Numbered from the stretch's first letter, positions 7,022 to 14,526 are shown. The stretch: DNA of 15,179 nt from Nitrospinota bacterium (GCA_030740135.1 JASLXW010000037.1:1-15179); one strand, 5' to 3'. Notes: generated by a model not told the origin, from the sequence alone. Numbers and translations: made by a program.

Positions 7022-7435
7022 TTGAAGACGCTCACCGAATACTTTTGGTTCAACACGAAAAACCAGCGGGAGTACATCAATATCACCGGGCGGGTGGAGG
7101 ACGCCGTCGGAAAGAGCGGCGTCCGGGAGGGAATGGTCCTGATCTCGGCCATGCACATCACCGCCGCCGTCTACGTGAACGACGCGGAATCGGGCCTCAT
7201 CGCGGACGTCGAGGACTGGCTCCAGGAGCTGGCCCCCGAGGGTCCGGATTACCGCCACCACCGCACCGGCGAGACCAACGGCGACGCCCACCTCAAAAAC
7301 CTCCTCATGCACCACCAGGTCATCGTGCCCATCACCGAAGGCCGGCTGGACCTGGGGCCGTGGCAGCAGATTTTCTACGCCGAATTCGACGGCCGGCGAA
7401 AAAAACGCGTCGTGATCAAGGTGATGGGAGAGTAG
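7022..7435 (+). CDS. yjbQ: YjbQ family (UPF0047) protein
   Basis: Small cytosolic protein of 137 residues, the standard family length. It carries the family blocks [13 protein letters not shown] (about residues 41-53), [15 protein letters not shown] (about 79-93) and the C-terminal [20 protein letters not shown]. The conserved His, Asp/Glu and Gly-Asp-Ala-His residues form the putative metal or phosphate site. The family has been described as having weak secondary thiamin-phosphate synthase activity in E. coli, but its main role is not settled. The start is TTG 7022, with GGAG at 7012-7015 six bases before it. It lies on the same strand after the UbiD-type gene with a 141-bp gap, so co-transcription is possible but not shown. 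It ends in TAG, which shows that amber is used as a normal stop in this genome. Confidence 0.9.
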   Translation: MKTLTEYFWFNTKNQREYINITGRVEDAVGKSGVREGMVLISAMHITAAVYVNDAESGLIADVEDWLQELAPEGPDYRHHRTGETNGDAHLKNLLMHHQVIVPITEGRLDLGPWQQIFYAEFDGRRKKRVVIKVMGE

Positions 7436-7530
7436 AACTTCGGCCCGGGGGGCGTCCGTCGGCCGGTCTCAGCCGCCCGCCTTGGTTCGGCCCCCGGCCC
7501 CCCCGCTCTGGAACCGCCCGGGGGGGGAAA

Positions 7531-7559
7531 TGCAAATCCCTCGACAGATCGGGTAGAAT
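7531..7559 (+). promoter_or_regulatory. Weak candidate promoter for the pnt operon
   Basis: TAGAAT at 7554-7559 matches the -10 consensus at 5/6 positions, with TGCAAA 17 bp upstream as a poor -35. It lies in the 219-bp gap before pntAA, about 95 nt from the start codon. Just upstream is a run of eight G (7520-7527). I see nothing else in this gap. Confidence 0.25.
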
Positions 7560-7654
7560 CACGTCGTATTGTCCGCCTCCCCTCCCGGCGGGGCGGCGGG
7601 AGAAAGATCCTTCGTTCCCTCTATCCAGGCAAGAATCTTGCCTCGACGGTTCGC

Positions 7655-8839
7655 ATGATGATTGGAATCCCAAAAGAGACCTTTCCGGGGGAGCGCCGCG
7701 TGGCGATGATCCCGGCGCAGCTCGCCCCCCTGACGAAGGCCGGCCTGACGGTCGTCGTCGAGTCCGGGGCGGGAGCGGCCGTCGGTTTCCCCGACGCCGA
7801 GTTCGAAGAGAAGGGCGCCCGGATCGCCGCTTCGCGGGGCGACGTCTTCGCACAGGCCGAAACCCTCCTCCAGGTCCGCACCCTCGGGGCCAACCCGGAG
7901 GCGGGCCGCGCGGACCTCGACCTCCTGCGGTCCGGACAGACGGTCATCGGGCTCTGCGAGCCCCTCTCCCCCGGCGAGGCGATGAAAGACCTGGCCGCCC
8001 GGGGGGTCAGCGTCTTCTCGATGGAGCTCATGCCGCGAATCTCCCGGGCGCAATCCATGGACGCCCTCTCCGCCATGGCCACCATCCAGGGTTACAAGGC
8101 CGTCCTGCTCGGCGCGGATCAACTGCCCCGGATGTTCCCCATGCTCATGACCGCGGCGGGCACGGTGGCGCCGGCCCGCGTGCTGGTCGTCGGCGCCGGG
8201 GTGGCCGGCCTTCAGGCCATCGCCACCGCCAACCGGCTGGGCGCCGTCGTGCGGGCCTACGACGTGCGCCCCGAGGTGAAAGAGCAGGTCGAGAGCCTGG
8301 GCGCGAAGTTCGTCGAGCTGCCCCTAGAGTCGGCCGACGCCCAGGACAAAGGCGGTTACGCGAAGGACCTCGGCGAGGACTTCTATCGCCGGCAGCAGGA
8401 GCTGATGGGCCGGGTCGTGGCCGAGAGCGACGTCGTCATCACGACGGCGGCCGTCCCGGGCAAGCCGGCGCCCGTCCTGATCACCCGCGCGATGGTGGCC
8501 GGCATGTCGCCCGGGTCCGTCATCGTGGACATCGCCGCGGAGCGGGGGGGCAACTGCGAGGCGACGCGGCCGGACGAGACCGTGGTCGAGAACGGCGTGA
8601 GCATCCTCGGCCCGGTGAATCTGCCCTCGGACATTCCGTTTCACGCCAGCCAGATGTACGCCAGGAACATCGCCACCTTCCTCCTCCACCTGGTGAAGGA
8701 CGGCGGATTGAACGTCGACCTGGAGGATGAGATCACGCGGGAAACGCTCGTGGCCCGGGGGGGCGAGGTCGTCCACCCCAGGGTGCGGGAGGTCCTCGGC
8801 CTCGAGACGGAGACGGCCGCGCAGGAGGAATCCGCCTGA
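7655..8839 (+). CDS. pntAA: Proton-translocating NAD(P)(+) transhydrogenase subunit alpha part 1 (domain I)
   Basis: NAD(H)-binding soluble domain I of the Re/Si-specific transhydrogenase, which couples hydride transfer between NADH and NADP+ to proton flow across the inner membrane. The 394-residue length matches stand-alone domain I proteins of the split type, as in Rhodospirillum. It opens IGIPKETFPGERRVAMIP, the alanine-dehydrogenase-like start. The RQD loop residues are Arg128, Gln133 and Asp136 in MPRISRAQSMD. The dinucleotide fold has GAGVAG at 180-185 and acidic Asp203 (YDVRP) after it, which favours NAD(H) over NADP(H). GYAKDLGEDFYRRQQ corresponds to the mobile-loop region. Two ATGs are adjacent (7655 and 7658), with no clear Shine-Dalgarno to separate them. 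The stop overlaps the next start (TGATG), and AGGAGG for pntAB lies inside this gene at 8823-8828. Confidence 0.95.
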   Translation: MMIGIPKETFPGERRVAMIPAQLAPLTKAGLTVVVESGAGAAVGFPDAEFEEKGARIAASRGDVFAQAETLLQVRTLGANPEAGRADLDLLRSGQTVIGLCEPLSPGEAMKDLAARGVSVFSMELMPRISRAQSMDALSAMATIQGYKAVLLGADQLPRMFPMLMTAAGTVAPARVLVVGAGVAGLQAIATANRLGAVVRAYDVRPEVKEQVESLGAKFVELPLESADAQDKGGYAKDLGEDFYRRQQELMGRVVAESDVVITTAAVPGKPAPVLITRAMVAGMSPGSVIVDIAAERGGNCEATRPDETVVENGVSILGPVNLPSDIPFHASQMYARNIATFLLHLVKDGGLNVDLEDEITRETLVARGGEVVHPRVREVLGLETETAAQEESA

Positions 8840-9120
8840 TGGAAGTGTTCGTCACGGTCCTGACCATTTTCGTTTTGGCCATGTTCATCGGCTTTGAAGT
8901 CATCACCAAGGTGCCGCCGACGCTCCACACCCCCCTCATGTCCGGGTCCAACGCCATCTCGGGCATCACGATCATCGGCGCGATCCTGTCCGCCGGCTCC
9001 CAGCATACCCTCCTCACGTCTATCCTGGGCCTTCTGGCCGTCATCTTCGCCACCATCAACGTCGTGGGCGGATTTCTGGTCACCAACCGCATGCTCGAAA
9101 TGTTCCGCAAGAAAGACTGA
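8839..9120 (+). CDS. pntAB: NAD(P)(+) transhydrogenase subunit alpha part 2 (membrane anchor)
   Basis: Small membrane protein of 93 residues giving the alpha-subunit share of the proton-conducting domain II. Three hydrophobic helices lie at about residues 3-22, 36-53 and 57-81. It includes the family block TPLMSGSNAISGI at about 31-43 and ends in the short basic tail MLEMFRKKD after VVGGFLVTNR. It overlaps pntAA by one base and precedes pntB by three, so the three genes are translationally coupled. A separate small polypeptide is the normal state in three-gene pnt operons and is not a truncation. Confidence 0.94.
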   Translation: MEVFVTVLTIFVLAMFIGFEVITKVPPTLHTPLMSGSNAISGITIIGAILSAGSQHTLLTSILGLLAVIFATINVVGGFLVTNRMLEMFRKKD

Positions 9121-9123
9121 GTC

Positions 9124-10515
9124 GTGAAACTCTCGCTGATCAACATCGCTTACCTGATCGCTTCGGCCCTGTTCGTCATCGGACTCAAGGGGCTCGGTCA
9201 TCCGCGCACGGCGGTGCGCGGAAACCTCACCGGCGCCGTCGGCATGCTCATCGCCATTGTCGTCACGCTGGTGGACAACCGGGTTTTGAGTTATGAGCTC
9301 ATCCTCGTCGGCATCATCGTGGGAGCGGCGATCGGCGCGATCCTGGCCCTAAAAATTCAAATGACCGCCATGCCGCAGATGGTCGCCCTGTTGAACGGAT
9401 TCGGCGGGGCCGCATCCGTCCTCGTGGCCGGAGCGGCGCTGATCGAAGCGGGACTCCTGCCGGGCGCGCCCCGGACCCAGTTGACGGTGGCCACCGCCGC
9501 GTCCGGATTGATCGGGGCCGTCACATTCTGGGGCAGTCTGGTGGCCTTCGCCAAACTCCAGGAGATCATGCCCGGCAAAGCCGTTCTGTTCCCCGGCCGG
9601 AATGTCCTGAACACCCTGCTGGGCCTCGCGGCCCTCGCCTGCGCCGCCTGGATCGTGGCCGACCCAAAGGCCGTCTGGGCCTATTGGACCCTGGTGGCCC
9701 TCTCTTCGGTCCTCGGGATCCTGGTGGTGATCCCCATCGGCGGGGCCGACATGCCGGTCGTCATCGCGCTGTTGAACTCCTACTCCGGACTGGCCGCCAC
9801 CGCCACCGGATTCGTCCTGAACAACAACGTCCTCATCATCTCCGGCTCCCTGGTCGGGGCGTCGGGCATCATCCTGGCGAAGATCATGTGCAAGGCGATG
9901 AACCGCTCCCTGGCGAACGTCCTGTTCGGAACGCTGGGACCCGCCGACGGCGAGACGGCGAGCGCGGATGAGATTTACGAGGGGAAGATCAAATCGGTTT
10001 CGGCCGAGGAAGTGGCGATGGTCTTCGACACGGCCCGCAAGGTGGTCGTCATCCCGGGCTACGGGATGGCCGTCGCCCAGGCCCAGCACGCCGTCCGGGA
10101 TCTGGCCGAGCTTCTCGAGGCGCGGGGAACGGAGGTGCTGTACGGCATCCATCCGGTCGCCGGCCGGATGCCGGGCCACATGAATGTCCTCCTCGCCGAG
10201 GCCAATGTCCCGTACGACCAGCTCAAGGAAATGGACGAGATCAACCCGGCCATGGAGCAGATGGACATCGCCCTGGTCATCGGCGCCAACGACACCGTCA
10301 ACCCCGCGGCCCGAACGGACCCCGCCAGCCCCCTCGCCGGGATGCCCATCATCGACGCCGACAAGGCCCGCACGGTGATCGTCATCAAGCGCAGCCTCAG
10401 CCCGGGCTTCGCCGGGGTCCCCAACCCGCTCTTCGCGGAAGACAACGCCCTCATGTACTTCGGAGACGGCCAGAAGGCCGTGCTGGACCTAGTCTCCGCC
10501 ATCAAGGAATCCTGA
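9124..10515 (+). CDS. pntB: NAD(P)(+) transhydrogenase subunit beta
   Basis: Beta subunit of 463 residues with the normal layout. The N-terminal ~265 residues are membrane helices of the proton channel, and the C-terminal ~180 form the NADP(H)-binding domain III. Asp209 and Asn218 in GGADMPVVIALLNSYSG correspond by motif and spacing to the conserved betaAsp213/betaAsn222 of E. coli. Domain III starts near VVVIPGYGMAVAQAQ, with the nucleotide loop at 312-321. It continues through GIHPVAGRMPGHMNVLLAEA, VIGANDTVNP, the VIKRSLSPGFAG lid and NPLFAEDNALMYFGDGQK. The start is GTG 9124, three bases after pntAB, with only a weak ribosome site, which fits coupling. Together the three pnt genes give a full enzyme that makes NADPH from NADH at the expense of the proton gradient. 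Confidence 0.95.
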   Translation: MKLSLINIAYLIASALFVIGLKGLGHPRTAVRGNLTGAVGMLIAIVVTLVDNRVLSYELILVGIIVGAAIGAILALKIQMTAMPQMVALLNGFGGAASVLVAGAALIEAGLLPGAPRTQLTVATAASGLIGAVTFWGSLVAFAKLQEIMPGKAVLFPGRNVLNTLLGLAALACAAWIVADPKAVWAYWTLVALSSVLGILVVIPIGGADMPVVIALLNSYSGLAATATGFVLNNNVLIISGSLVGASGIILAKIMCKAMNRSLANVLFGTLGPADGETASADEIYEGKIKSVSAEEVAMVFDTARKVVVIPGYGMAVAQAQHAVRDLAELLEARGTEVLYGIHPVAGRMPGHMNVLLAEANVPYDQLKEMDEINPAMEQMDIALVIGANDTVNPAARTDPASPLAGMPIIDADKARTVIVIKRSLSPGFAGVPNPLFAEDNALMYFGDGQKAVLDLVSAIKES

Positions 10516-10524
10516 TCCGGTCCG

Positions 10525-10548
10525 CGGGGCCGGGGCCTCCCGGTTCCG
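10525..10548 (+). terminator. Hairpin after pntB
   Basis: A 10-bp stem (10525-10534 with 10539-10548, including two G-T pairs) with a 4-base loop begins 10 nt after the pntB stop. No T-run follows, so it could be a weak terminator or an mRNA-end stabilising hairpin for the pnt operon. Confidence 0.4.
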
Positions 10549-10952
10549 GCTGGACGAGGGACGCCCTCAGCAACATCCCTTGACCCAAACCCGCTCAACG
10601 TCCGGCTCACAGCGAATCCAGTCATACAGCCGGGAGGGCGGGAGGGCGCCGGCGGGCCGAGAAATACCCGCCCACCAGCGCCGGACCGAATGACCGGGCC
10701 GGGATGGACGCGGCGGAGATTGAGGATGGGGGAATCGGTTGACTTTTCTCATTCCGGCGAATATCTTCGCGGCCACAGCATGGCCGCTTCGGCCGGCGCC
10801 CGGGGCGCGGCCGGCCGCACCGGAAACGAAAGAATCCAACCGGACAGCGAGACGGACTCACGATCCGCGTCCAATCAGGCGCGGACCCGATGATTGTGCG
10901 CAAAATCTCCCCGGGAGAGACATCACGTGAATGAATCCGCCCCTCCCCATGA
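10549..10952. other. Gene-poor stretch between pntB and an IS remnant
   Basis: About 400 bases with no recognisable protein. Short open frames on both strands are arginine- and proline-rich, the usual by-product of GC-rich non-coding DNA, and they overlap one another. One + strand frame beginning with TTG at 10739 has a short hydrophobic start (LTFLIPANIFAATAW) like a secretion signal, followed by low-complexity residues. It could be the front of a lost secreted protein but is not called. A promoter-like pair is listed separately. Confidence 0.5.
10739..10767 (+). promoter_or_regulatory. Promoter-like sequence in the gene-poor stretch
   Basis: TTGACT (10739-10744, 5/6) is followed after exactly 17 bp by TATCTT (10762-10767, 4/6). 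No clear gene follows before the IS end at 10953. It may be an orphan promoter of a deleted gene, or chance. Confidence 0.3.
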
Positions 10953-10980
10953 TGCGCTGCCCCCTAAAGTTGTACCACTT
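10953..10980. repeat. Terminal inverted repeat of the IS3-like element (single copy)
   Basis: Begins TGCGCTGCCCCCTAAAG and continues to about 10980. The transposase stop (CTA on the + strand at 10964-10966) lies inside it, an arrangement common in IS3-family elements. The exact inner limit cannot be set without the other copy. Confidence 0.5.
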
Positions 10981-11203
10981 TTTGAGTTAGTCTCTTCTCC
11001 TCGATGTCCGAAATTTCAGGGTTGCCCAGAGGCAGTGGTTCGATGGCCTCCGGCGCCGGCGGCCGGTAGCCCAAGGCACTATGGGGCCTTACCCGGTTGT
11101 AGAGCTGTCGCCATCTCTCCACCAACACCTTGGCCTCTGTCAGGGTGTAGAAGATCTCCCCGTTGAGCAGTTCATCGCGCCGCTTGCCGATGAAGGACTC
11201 CAC
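10964..11203 (-). pseudogene. IS3-family transposase (OrfB), C-terminal fragment
   Basis: About 80 residues of the rve integrase core's end. VESFIGKRRDELLNGE holds the last catalytic Glu of the DDE triad. It is followed by the typical LTEAKVLVERWRQLYN and RPHSALGYRPPAPEAI. A complete OrfB has about 280-300 residues, so the first two Asp residues and the helix-turn-helix OrfA are missing. Just upstream a neighbouring frame reads GGSPV, resembling the PGSPW...NGY motif that normally precedes ESF. This hints at a small deletion and frameshift before the break. The GTG at 11203 is only the first possible start in the open frame. Confidence 0.75.
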
Positions 11204-11297
11204 AAGACGGGTGAGCCACCCTCTAATCCATATCTCCTGTCTCTACCTCCAAGGGACCTTTATGAAAATTCGCCTGAGGATACCAGAGTAGACATTG

Positions 11298-11639
11298 CTA
11301 CCGTCCACCGCAAGGAGCTGATCGAATGAAAGACGACCTCCCCAGGCCGGATGGGTGAACCCCCCATCGGCCGCCCTTATTGTCAACGTCCGGGGACGAG
11401 CCGTTCGGGGACCGCTCGTCCTCGGGGCTTTCACCCGTGGGGCCGCCCTCGCGCCCCATGATGAATGGGCCGCCCGGGATGAGGACCATCCCGGCGAACC
11501 GTCCGCCCGGTTGGGATGAGGCCGTCCGCGGCCAAAGGGCGAAGCCGAAGGCCGCAACGCAAACCGAGAGGAGGATCGCAGCGAAGGCGATCTTCTCCGG
11601 GAAGAACTCCCGTCTCCCTTCTCTGAACGGTCGGCTCAT
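11298..11639 (-). pseudogene. Membrane-anchored formylglycine-generating-enzyme-like (SUMF1/FGE-sulfatase domain) protein, N-terminal fragment
   Basis: From ATG 11639 the frame gives a short basic stretch, a membrane helix at about residues 17-37, a linker, and then FAGMVLIPGGPFIMGREGG from residue 48. This is the opening of FGE-sulfatase domain proteins, which normally continues ESPxHxVxLxxFYIDxxEVT. Here it reads ESPEDERSP and then turns into unrelated sequence at about 11403. The frame closes at a stop at 11298. A complete protein would have some 250-300 residues, so the catalytic part is absent. The break lies near the IS remnant, and an insertion followed by deletion is a plausible cause. 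Such domains either activate sulfatases or sit in unrelated enzymes; which applies here cannot be told. Confidence 0.65.
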
Positions 11640-11806
11640 TTCTCTATGTCCACCAGACGCGGCGCATGGACCTCGGCCCCGACAGGCCGAGAGCTTCATC
11701 ATAAGGAAGCGGGTTCCCGCCGGTCAACGGTCCCGGGCGTGTGGTAAGGTCCGCGGTGAGGCGGTGTTTTTCGTCCGACGGATCCCGATAAAAATCAGAA
11801 GGAAGG

Positions 11807-13069
11807 ATGATGGGCAATACTTCTGCCGTTGACAAGGTCGTGTCTCTGATTCATCCGGAAGAGGTCGTTGATCTGGCCGTCGCGCTGGGCAACATTCCGA
11901 GCCCCAGCGGCGATGAGGAGGCGATTGGGGTTTTCTTATCGGAGTGGCTGAGGAAAGAGGGGTTTCAACCCTTTACGCAATGCGCGGCGCGGGGCCGCGA
12001 CAACATCGTCGCGCGGATTCCGGGAAGCGGCGGGGGCAGGAGCTTGATCTTCAACGCCCACATGGACACGTTCCTGTGGGCCCCCCACGATCTTTGGATA
12101 GAGGGCGAAGAGGAGCCGCACTTCAACGGCGCGTGGGTCGATGACGGCAAGGTCTACGGGCACGGCGTCGTCAACGACAAAGGACCGATGGCGGCCTTTC
12201 TCATCGCCGCCAAAGCCCTGCGCGACAGCGGCGCCTCCATTGGCGGGGATGTGATCCTGACCATGGTCGTGGGAGAAATCGGGGGGGCGCCCATTGACGA
12301 ATTCCAGGGAACTTCGTACCTCGGAAAAGGTTTGGGCACGAGGCATCTCGTCGATCACGGAGTTTTCGCGGATTGCGCCCTGGTGGCCGAGACGACCGGG
12401 TTCGGGCTTGCCTGGGCCGAATGCGGGGCCCTCTACATCAAGATCACCACACGCGGAAAGAGGCTTTACACCCCGTACATCCAACGCCCTCACCCTCCCG
12501 AAGAGAGCCCCAACGCCCTGATTCAAATGGTGAAACTCCTCTTGGTTATCGAAGAATGGGCGCTGGAATACGAAAAAAAGAATGTGCTCCCCATCGAGAC
12601 CGGTGAGATCCGGCCCAAGGCCGGCGTAGGGGCGATCAGGTCCGGTCTTCCTTTCCGGCCCTCCTGCTGTCCGGCCGTCTGCTCAAGCTATCTGGATGTG
12701 CGCCTCCTGCCGGGCGCGGACCCCAAGCCGATCCTGGAGGATCTTCGGTCCCTGGCGGGGAGGATAGGCGTTGGCGCCGAGTTCGAGGTTTATCTCCACC
12801 GGCGGGGATACATCGGGGAGAACATCGAGCACCTGAGAAGCGCGATCGAGTCGGCCCACCGGCACGTGTTCGGAACGAAGCCCGGCGGCGTCCCCTCGCC
12901 GGTGACCAGCATGTGGAGGGATGTGAACGTGTTCAACGGCGCCGGAATTCCATCCATCACGTACGGCCCCGGCTCCGGGTCGGGCGGGGGCGCCACGTAC
13001 CTGGAGGTGGAGGATTTGGTCCGCGCCTCACAGGTCTATGCCTTGACCGCGCTCTCGGCCTGCGGTTGA
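11807..13069 (+). CDS. M20 family metallopeptidase/deacylase (ArgE/DapE-like)
   Basis: Zinc-dependent amidohydrolase related to acetylornithine deacetylase and succinyl-diaminopimelate desuccinylase, about 420 residues. Counting from 11807, His85 and catalytic Asp87 lie in NAHMDTF and the bridging Asp124 in GHGVVNDKGP. Glu157 lies in VVGEIGGAPIDEFQG. In classical M20 enzymes this last site is a Glu-Glu pair; here it is Gly-Glu-Ile-Gly, a variant I associate with a distinct M20 branch. The usual C-terminal His ligand is also not obvious in YGPGSGSGGGATYLEVEDL. Two ATGs are adjacent (11807 and 11810), preceded by AGAAGGAAGG; 11810 has the better spacing, so the true length may be 419. The gene is followed on the same strand by RidA genes, suggesting a shared catabolic role. 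The natural substrate, an N-acyl amino acid, dipeptide or carbamoyl compound, is unknown. Confidence 0.88.
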   Translation: MMGNTSAVDKVVSLIHPEEVVDLAVALGNIPSPSGDEEAIGVFLSEWLRKEGFQPFTQCAARGRDNIVARIPGSGGGRSLIFNAHMDTFLWAPHDLWIEGEEEPHFNGAWVDDGKVYGHGVVNDKGPMAAFLIAAKALRDSGASIGGDVILTMVVGEIGGAPIDEFQGTSYLGKGLGTRHLVDHGVFADCALVAETTGFGLAWAECGALYIKITTRGKRLYTPYIQRPHPPEESPNALIQMVKLLLVIEEWALEYEKKNVLPIETGEIRPKAGVGAIRSGLPFRPSCCPAVCSSYLDVRLLPGADPKPILEDLRSLAGRIGVGAEFEVYLHRRGYIGENIEHLRSAIESAHRHVFGTKPGGVPSPVTSMWRDVNVFNGAGIPSITYGPGSGSGGGATYLEVEDLVRASQVYALTALSACG

Positions 13070-13194
13070 GGATCTCCCCAGGTTACGGTTCGATTCAAAA
13101 AAATACTTTGTGTTAATCTTGAAAATCTATTGAAAAAGTCTCATCGGGACAGGCATCGCGGCTTTTCACAAAGTCAACCCATTGGGGAACCGGC
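13070..13194 (+). promoter_or_regulatory. AT-rich spacer before the triple-RidA gene
   Basis: Between the M20 stop and the RidA start, the bases from about 13090 to 13140 are strikingly AT-rich compared with the rest of the window, including a run of seven A and several TTGAAA-like words. TGTGTTAAT at 13109-13117 resembles an extended -10 element, but no good -35 lies 17 bp upstream. The spacer may carry a separate promoter for the RidA genes. GGGG at 13184-13187 is the likely ribosome site for the next gene. Confidence 0.3.
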
Positions 13195-14460
13195 ATGGGT
13201 AAAGAGCGGGTCCACACAACCTCTGTTCCGGGTTCTTTGCTTCATGCGTCGCAGGCTGTCCGGAGCGGTCCGTTCGTCTTTGTCTCGGGTCTCTATGCGA
13301 CGGATTTCAAGACGGGAATCGCCGTCCGGTCCGATCCGACGTTTCTTTTCGTCGGGAAGACGGATATCGAGCTCCAAACCGAATGCATTCTGGGGAACCT
13401 CCGGAGGATCCTCCAGGCCGCCGGGACCGGCCTGGACCAGGTGGTCAAGACGGAAGTGTTCCTGACCGGGGCCGGATTGCTTCCCTGGATGGAAGAGGTT
13501 TGGCGGGAGTGGTTCCCCCAGGATCCCCCGGTCCGGACGGTGATTGAAGTGGGCGATGAGTACATCCTCCCGGGGGCGCTCGTTCAGGTTTACGCGATCG
13601 CCGTGATTCCCGACGGGAATACCCGGAAGGAAATCGTTTCTCCCTCCGATTATCCGAAGCTTTGGGAGCATTGCTCCCCCGCGGTGAAGGCCGGTCCGTT
13701 CCTGTTTCATTCGGGCATGCCCGCCACGGATTCCGAGACCGGCATCCCAGTGGGAAAAGATCCAAAATTCCCTTATTACCGGAACAACGCCGAGGACCAG
13801 GCCGAGTACATTCTCTCGAACATGGAAAAATGCGCGCAGGCCGCCGGAACGACCTTGCAGAACGCCGTCAAGTCGCAGCACTACCATGTGGACCGCGACG
13901 AATTTCACGACATCGACCGCGTCTGGAAAACCTACATGAACGTCCCGCCGCCCCGGAGCTCGATGGAGATCAAGGGGTTCATGGCGCCGGGCGCGCGGAC
14001 GACGGCCAACCTGATCACCCTCACGCCGGATGAGCGGCATCAGAAGCGCGAAATCCTGTACGACAAGCAGTTTCACCCGGGCGTCAGAAATGTGCATTTT
14101 TCGCCGGCCATGGAGGCGGGGGACTGGGTCTTCCTGGCGGGGCAGGTCGCCAGCGATTTCAAGGAGCCCGTGTACGGCGTCTCTCCGGCGATGCCGCACT
14201 ACGGGATTGATATCTCCATCCAGACGGAATATACGCTCAAGAGCCTGGAGGAGCTCCTGGCGCATTGCGGGTCATCCCTGGAGGACGTGGTTCAGGCCCA
14301 CATCTATCTTCTCGATCCCCGGAGAGACTATCGGGGGTTCGAAAGGGTTTGGCGAAAGTTCATCCCCGAGGATCCCCCGGCCATGACGGTCATTCCCAGT
14401 ACGGGGATCATGTTCCACGGCCCGCTGATCGAGATCGATTTCATCGCAAAGAGAGGATGA
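13195..14460 (+). CDS. Three fused RidA (YjgF/YER057c/UK114) domains
   Basis: A 421-residue protein made of three consecutive RidA domains at about 6-144, 146-285 and 290-420. Each has the family course: AVRSGPFVFVSG, AVKAGPFLFHSG and AMEAGDWVFLAG near the start, a Q-hydrophobic helix in the middle, and the R-x-x-V/M-E-type strand near the end. RidA proteins deaminate reactive enamines/imines such as 2-aminoacrylate and use an Arg equivalent to E. coli Arg105. That Arg is Arg114 in domain 1 and Arg254 in domain 2. In domain 3 the position is Met397 (PPAMTVIP), so this domain is probably not catalytic in the RidA sense. Each domain has a longer loop (DFKTG...DP.F...) than canonical RidA. Ordinary RidA is a ~130-residue homotrimer, so this chain could fold as a trimer in one polypeptide. 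The start is ATG 13195, with GGGG seven bases before. The domain assignment is firm; the substrate is unknown. Confidence 0.87.
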   Translation: MGKERVHTTSVPGSLLHASQAVRSGPFVFVSGLYATDFKTGIAVRSDPTFLFVGKTDIELQTECILGNLRRILQAAGTGLDQVVKTEVFLTGAGLLPWMEEVWREWFPQDPPVRTVIEVGDEYILPGALVQVYAIAVIPDGNTRKEIVSPSDYPKLWEHCSPAVKAGPFLFHSGMPATDSETGIPVGKDPKFPYYRNNAEDQAEYILSNMEKCAQAAGTTLQNAVKSQHYHVDRDEFHDIDRVWKTYMNVPPPRSSMEIKGFMAPGARTTANLITLTPDERHQKREILYDKQFHPGVRNVHFSPAMEAGDWVFLAGQVASDFKEPVYGVSPAMPHYGIDISIQTEYTLKSLEELLAHCGSSLEDVVQAHIYLLDPRRDYRGFERVWRKFIPEDPPAMTVIPSTGIMFHGPLIEIDFIAKRG

Positions 14461-14526
14461 AATGGGGCCGGTCGGGTCGGCGTCCGACGCGGCCGGATCA
14501 GGCTTCCATGTTTCCGGAGAAACCCA

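Larger units (their letters stand above)
10953..11215 (-). mobile_element. Remnant of an IS3-family insertion sequence (transposase 3' end plus one terminal repeat)
   Basis: The outer end starts with TG at 10953 and carries the CTGCCCCCTAAAGTTG motif seen at the ends of many IS3-type elements. The end of the transposase gene lies directly inside it, reading towards the end as IS3 orfB does. No inverted partner of this end is visible to the right within the window. The recognisable element stops at about 11205-11215, so more than 1 kb of a typical element is missing. The remainder is immobile. Confidence 0.65.

Noticed and set aside
7436..7530. A long imperfect G/C-rich inverted repeat after yjbQ as a terminator
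   Set aside because: Pairings between the G- and C-runs are ambiguous and no T-tract follows.
7045..8730. A 561-codon + strand frame across yjbQ and pntAA
   Set aside because: It is out of frame with two well-supported genes and rich in Arg, Gly and Pro; caused by codon bias.
10567..10903. Overlapping open frames on both strands in the gene-poor stretch
   Set aside because: No family resemblance, low-complexity composition and no ribosome sites.
11081..11329. An 82-codon + strand frame across the IS remnant
   Set aside because: It is antisense to the recognisable transposase fragment and matches nothing I know.
11243..11557. A 104-codon - strand frame overlapping the FGE-like fragment
   Set aside because: Its first half is the FGE-like fragment read in the wrong frame. 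Its tail after the break is unrecognised.
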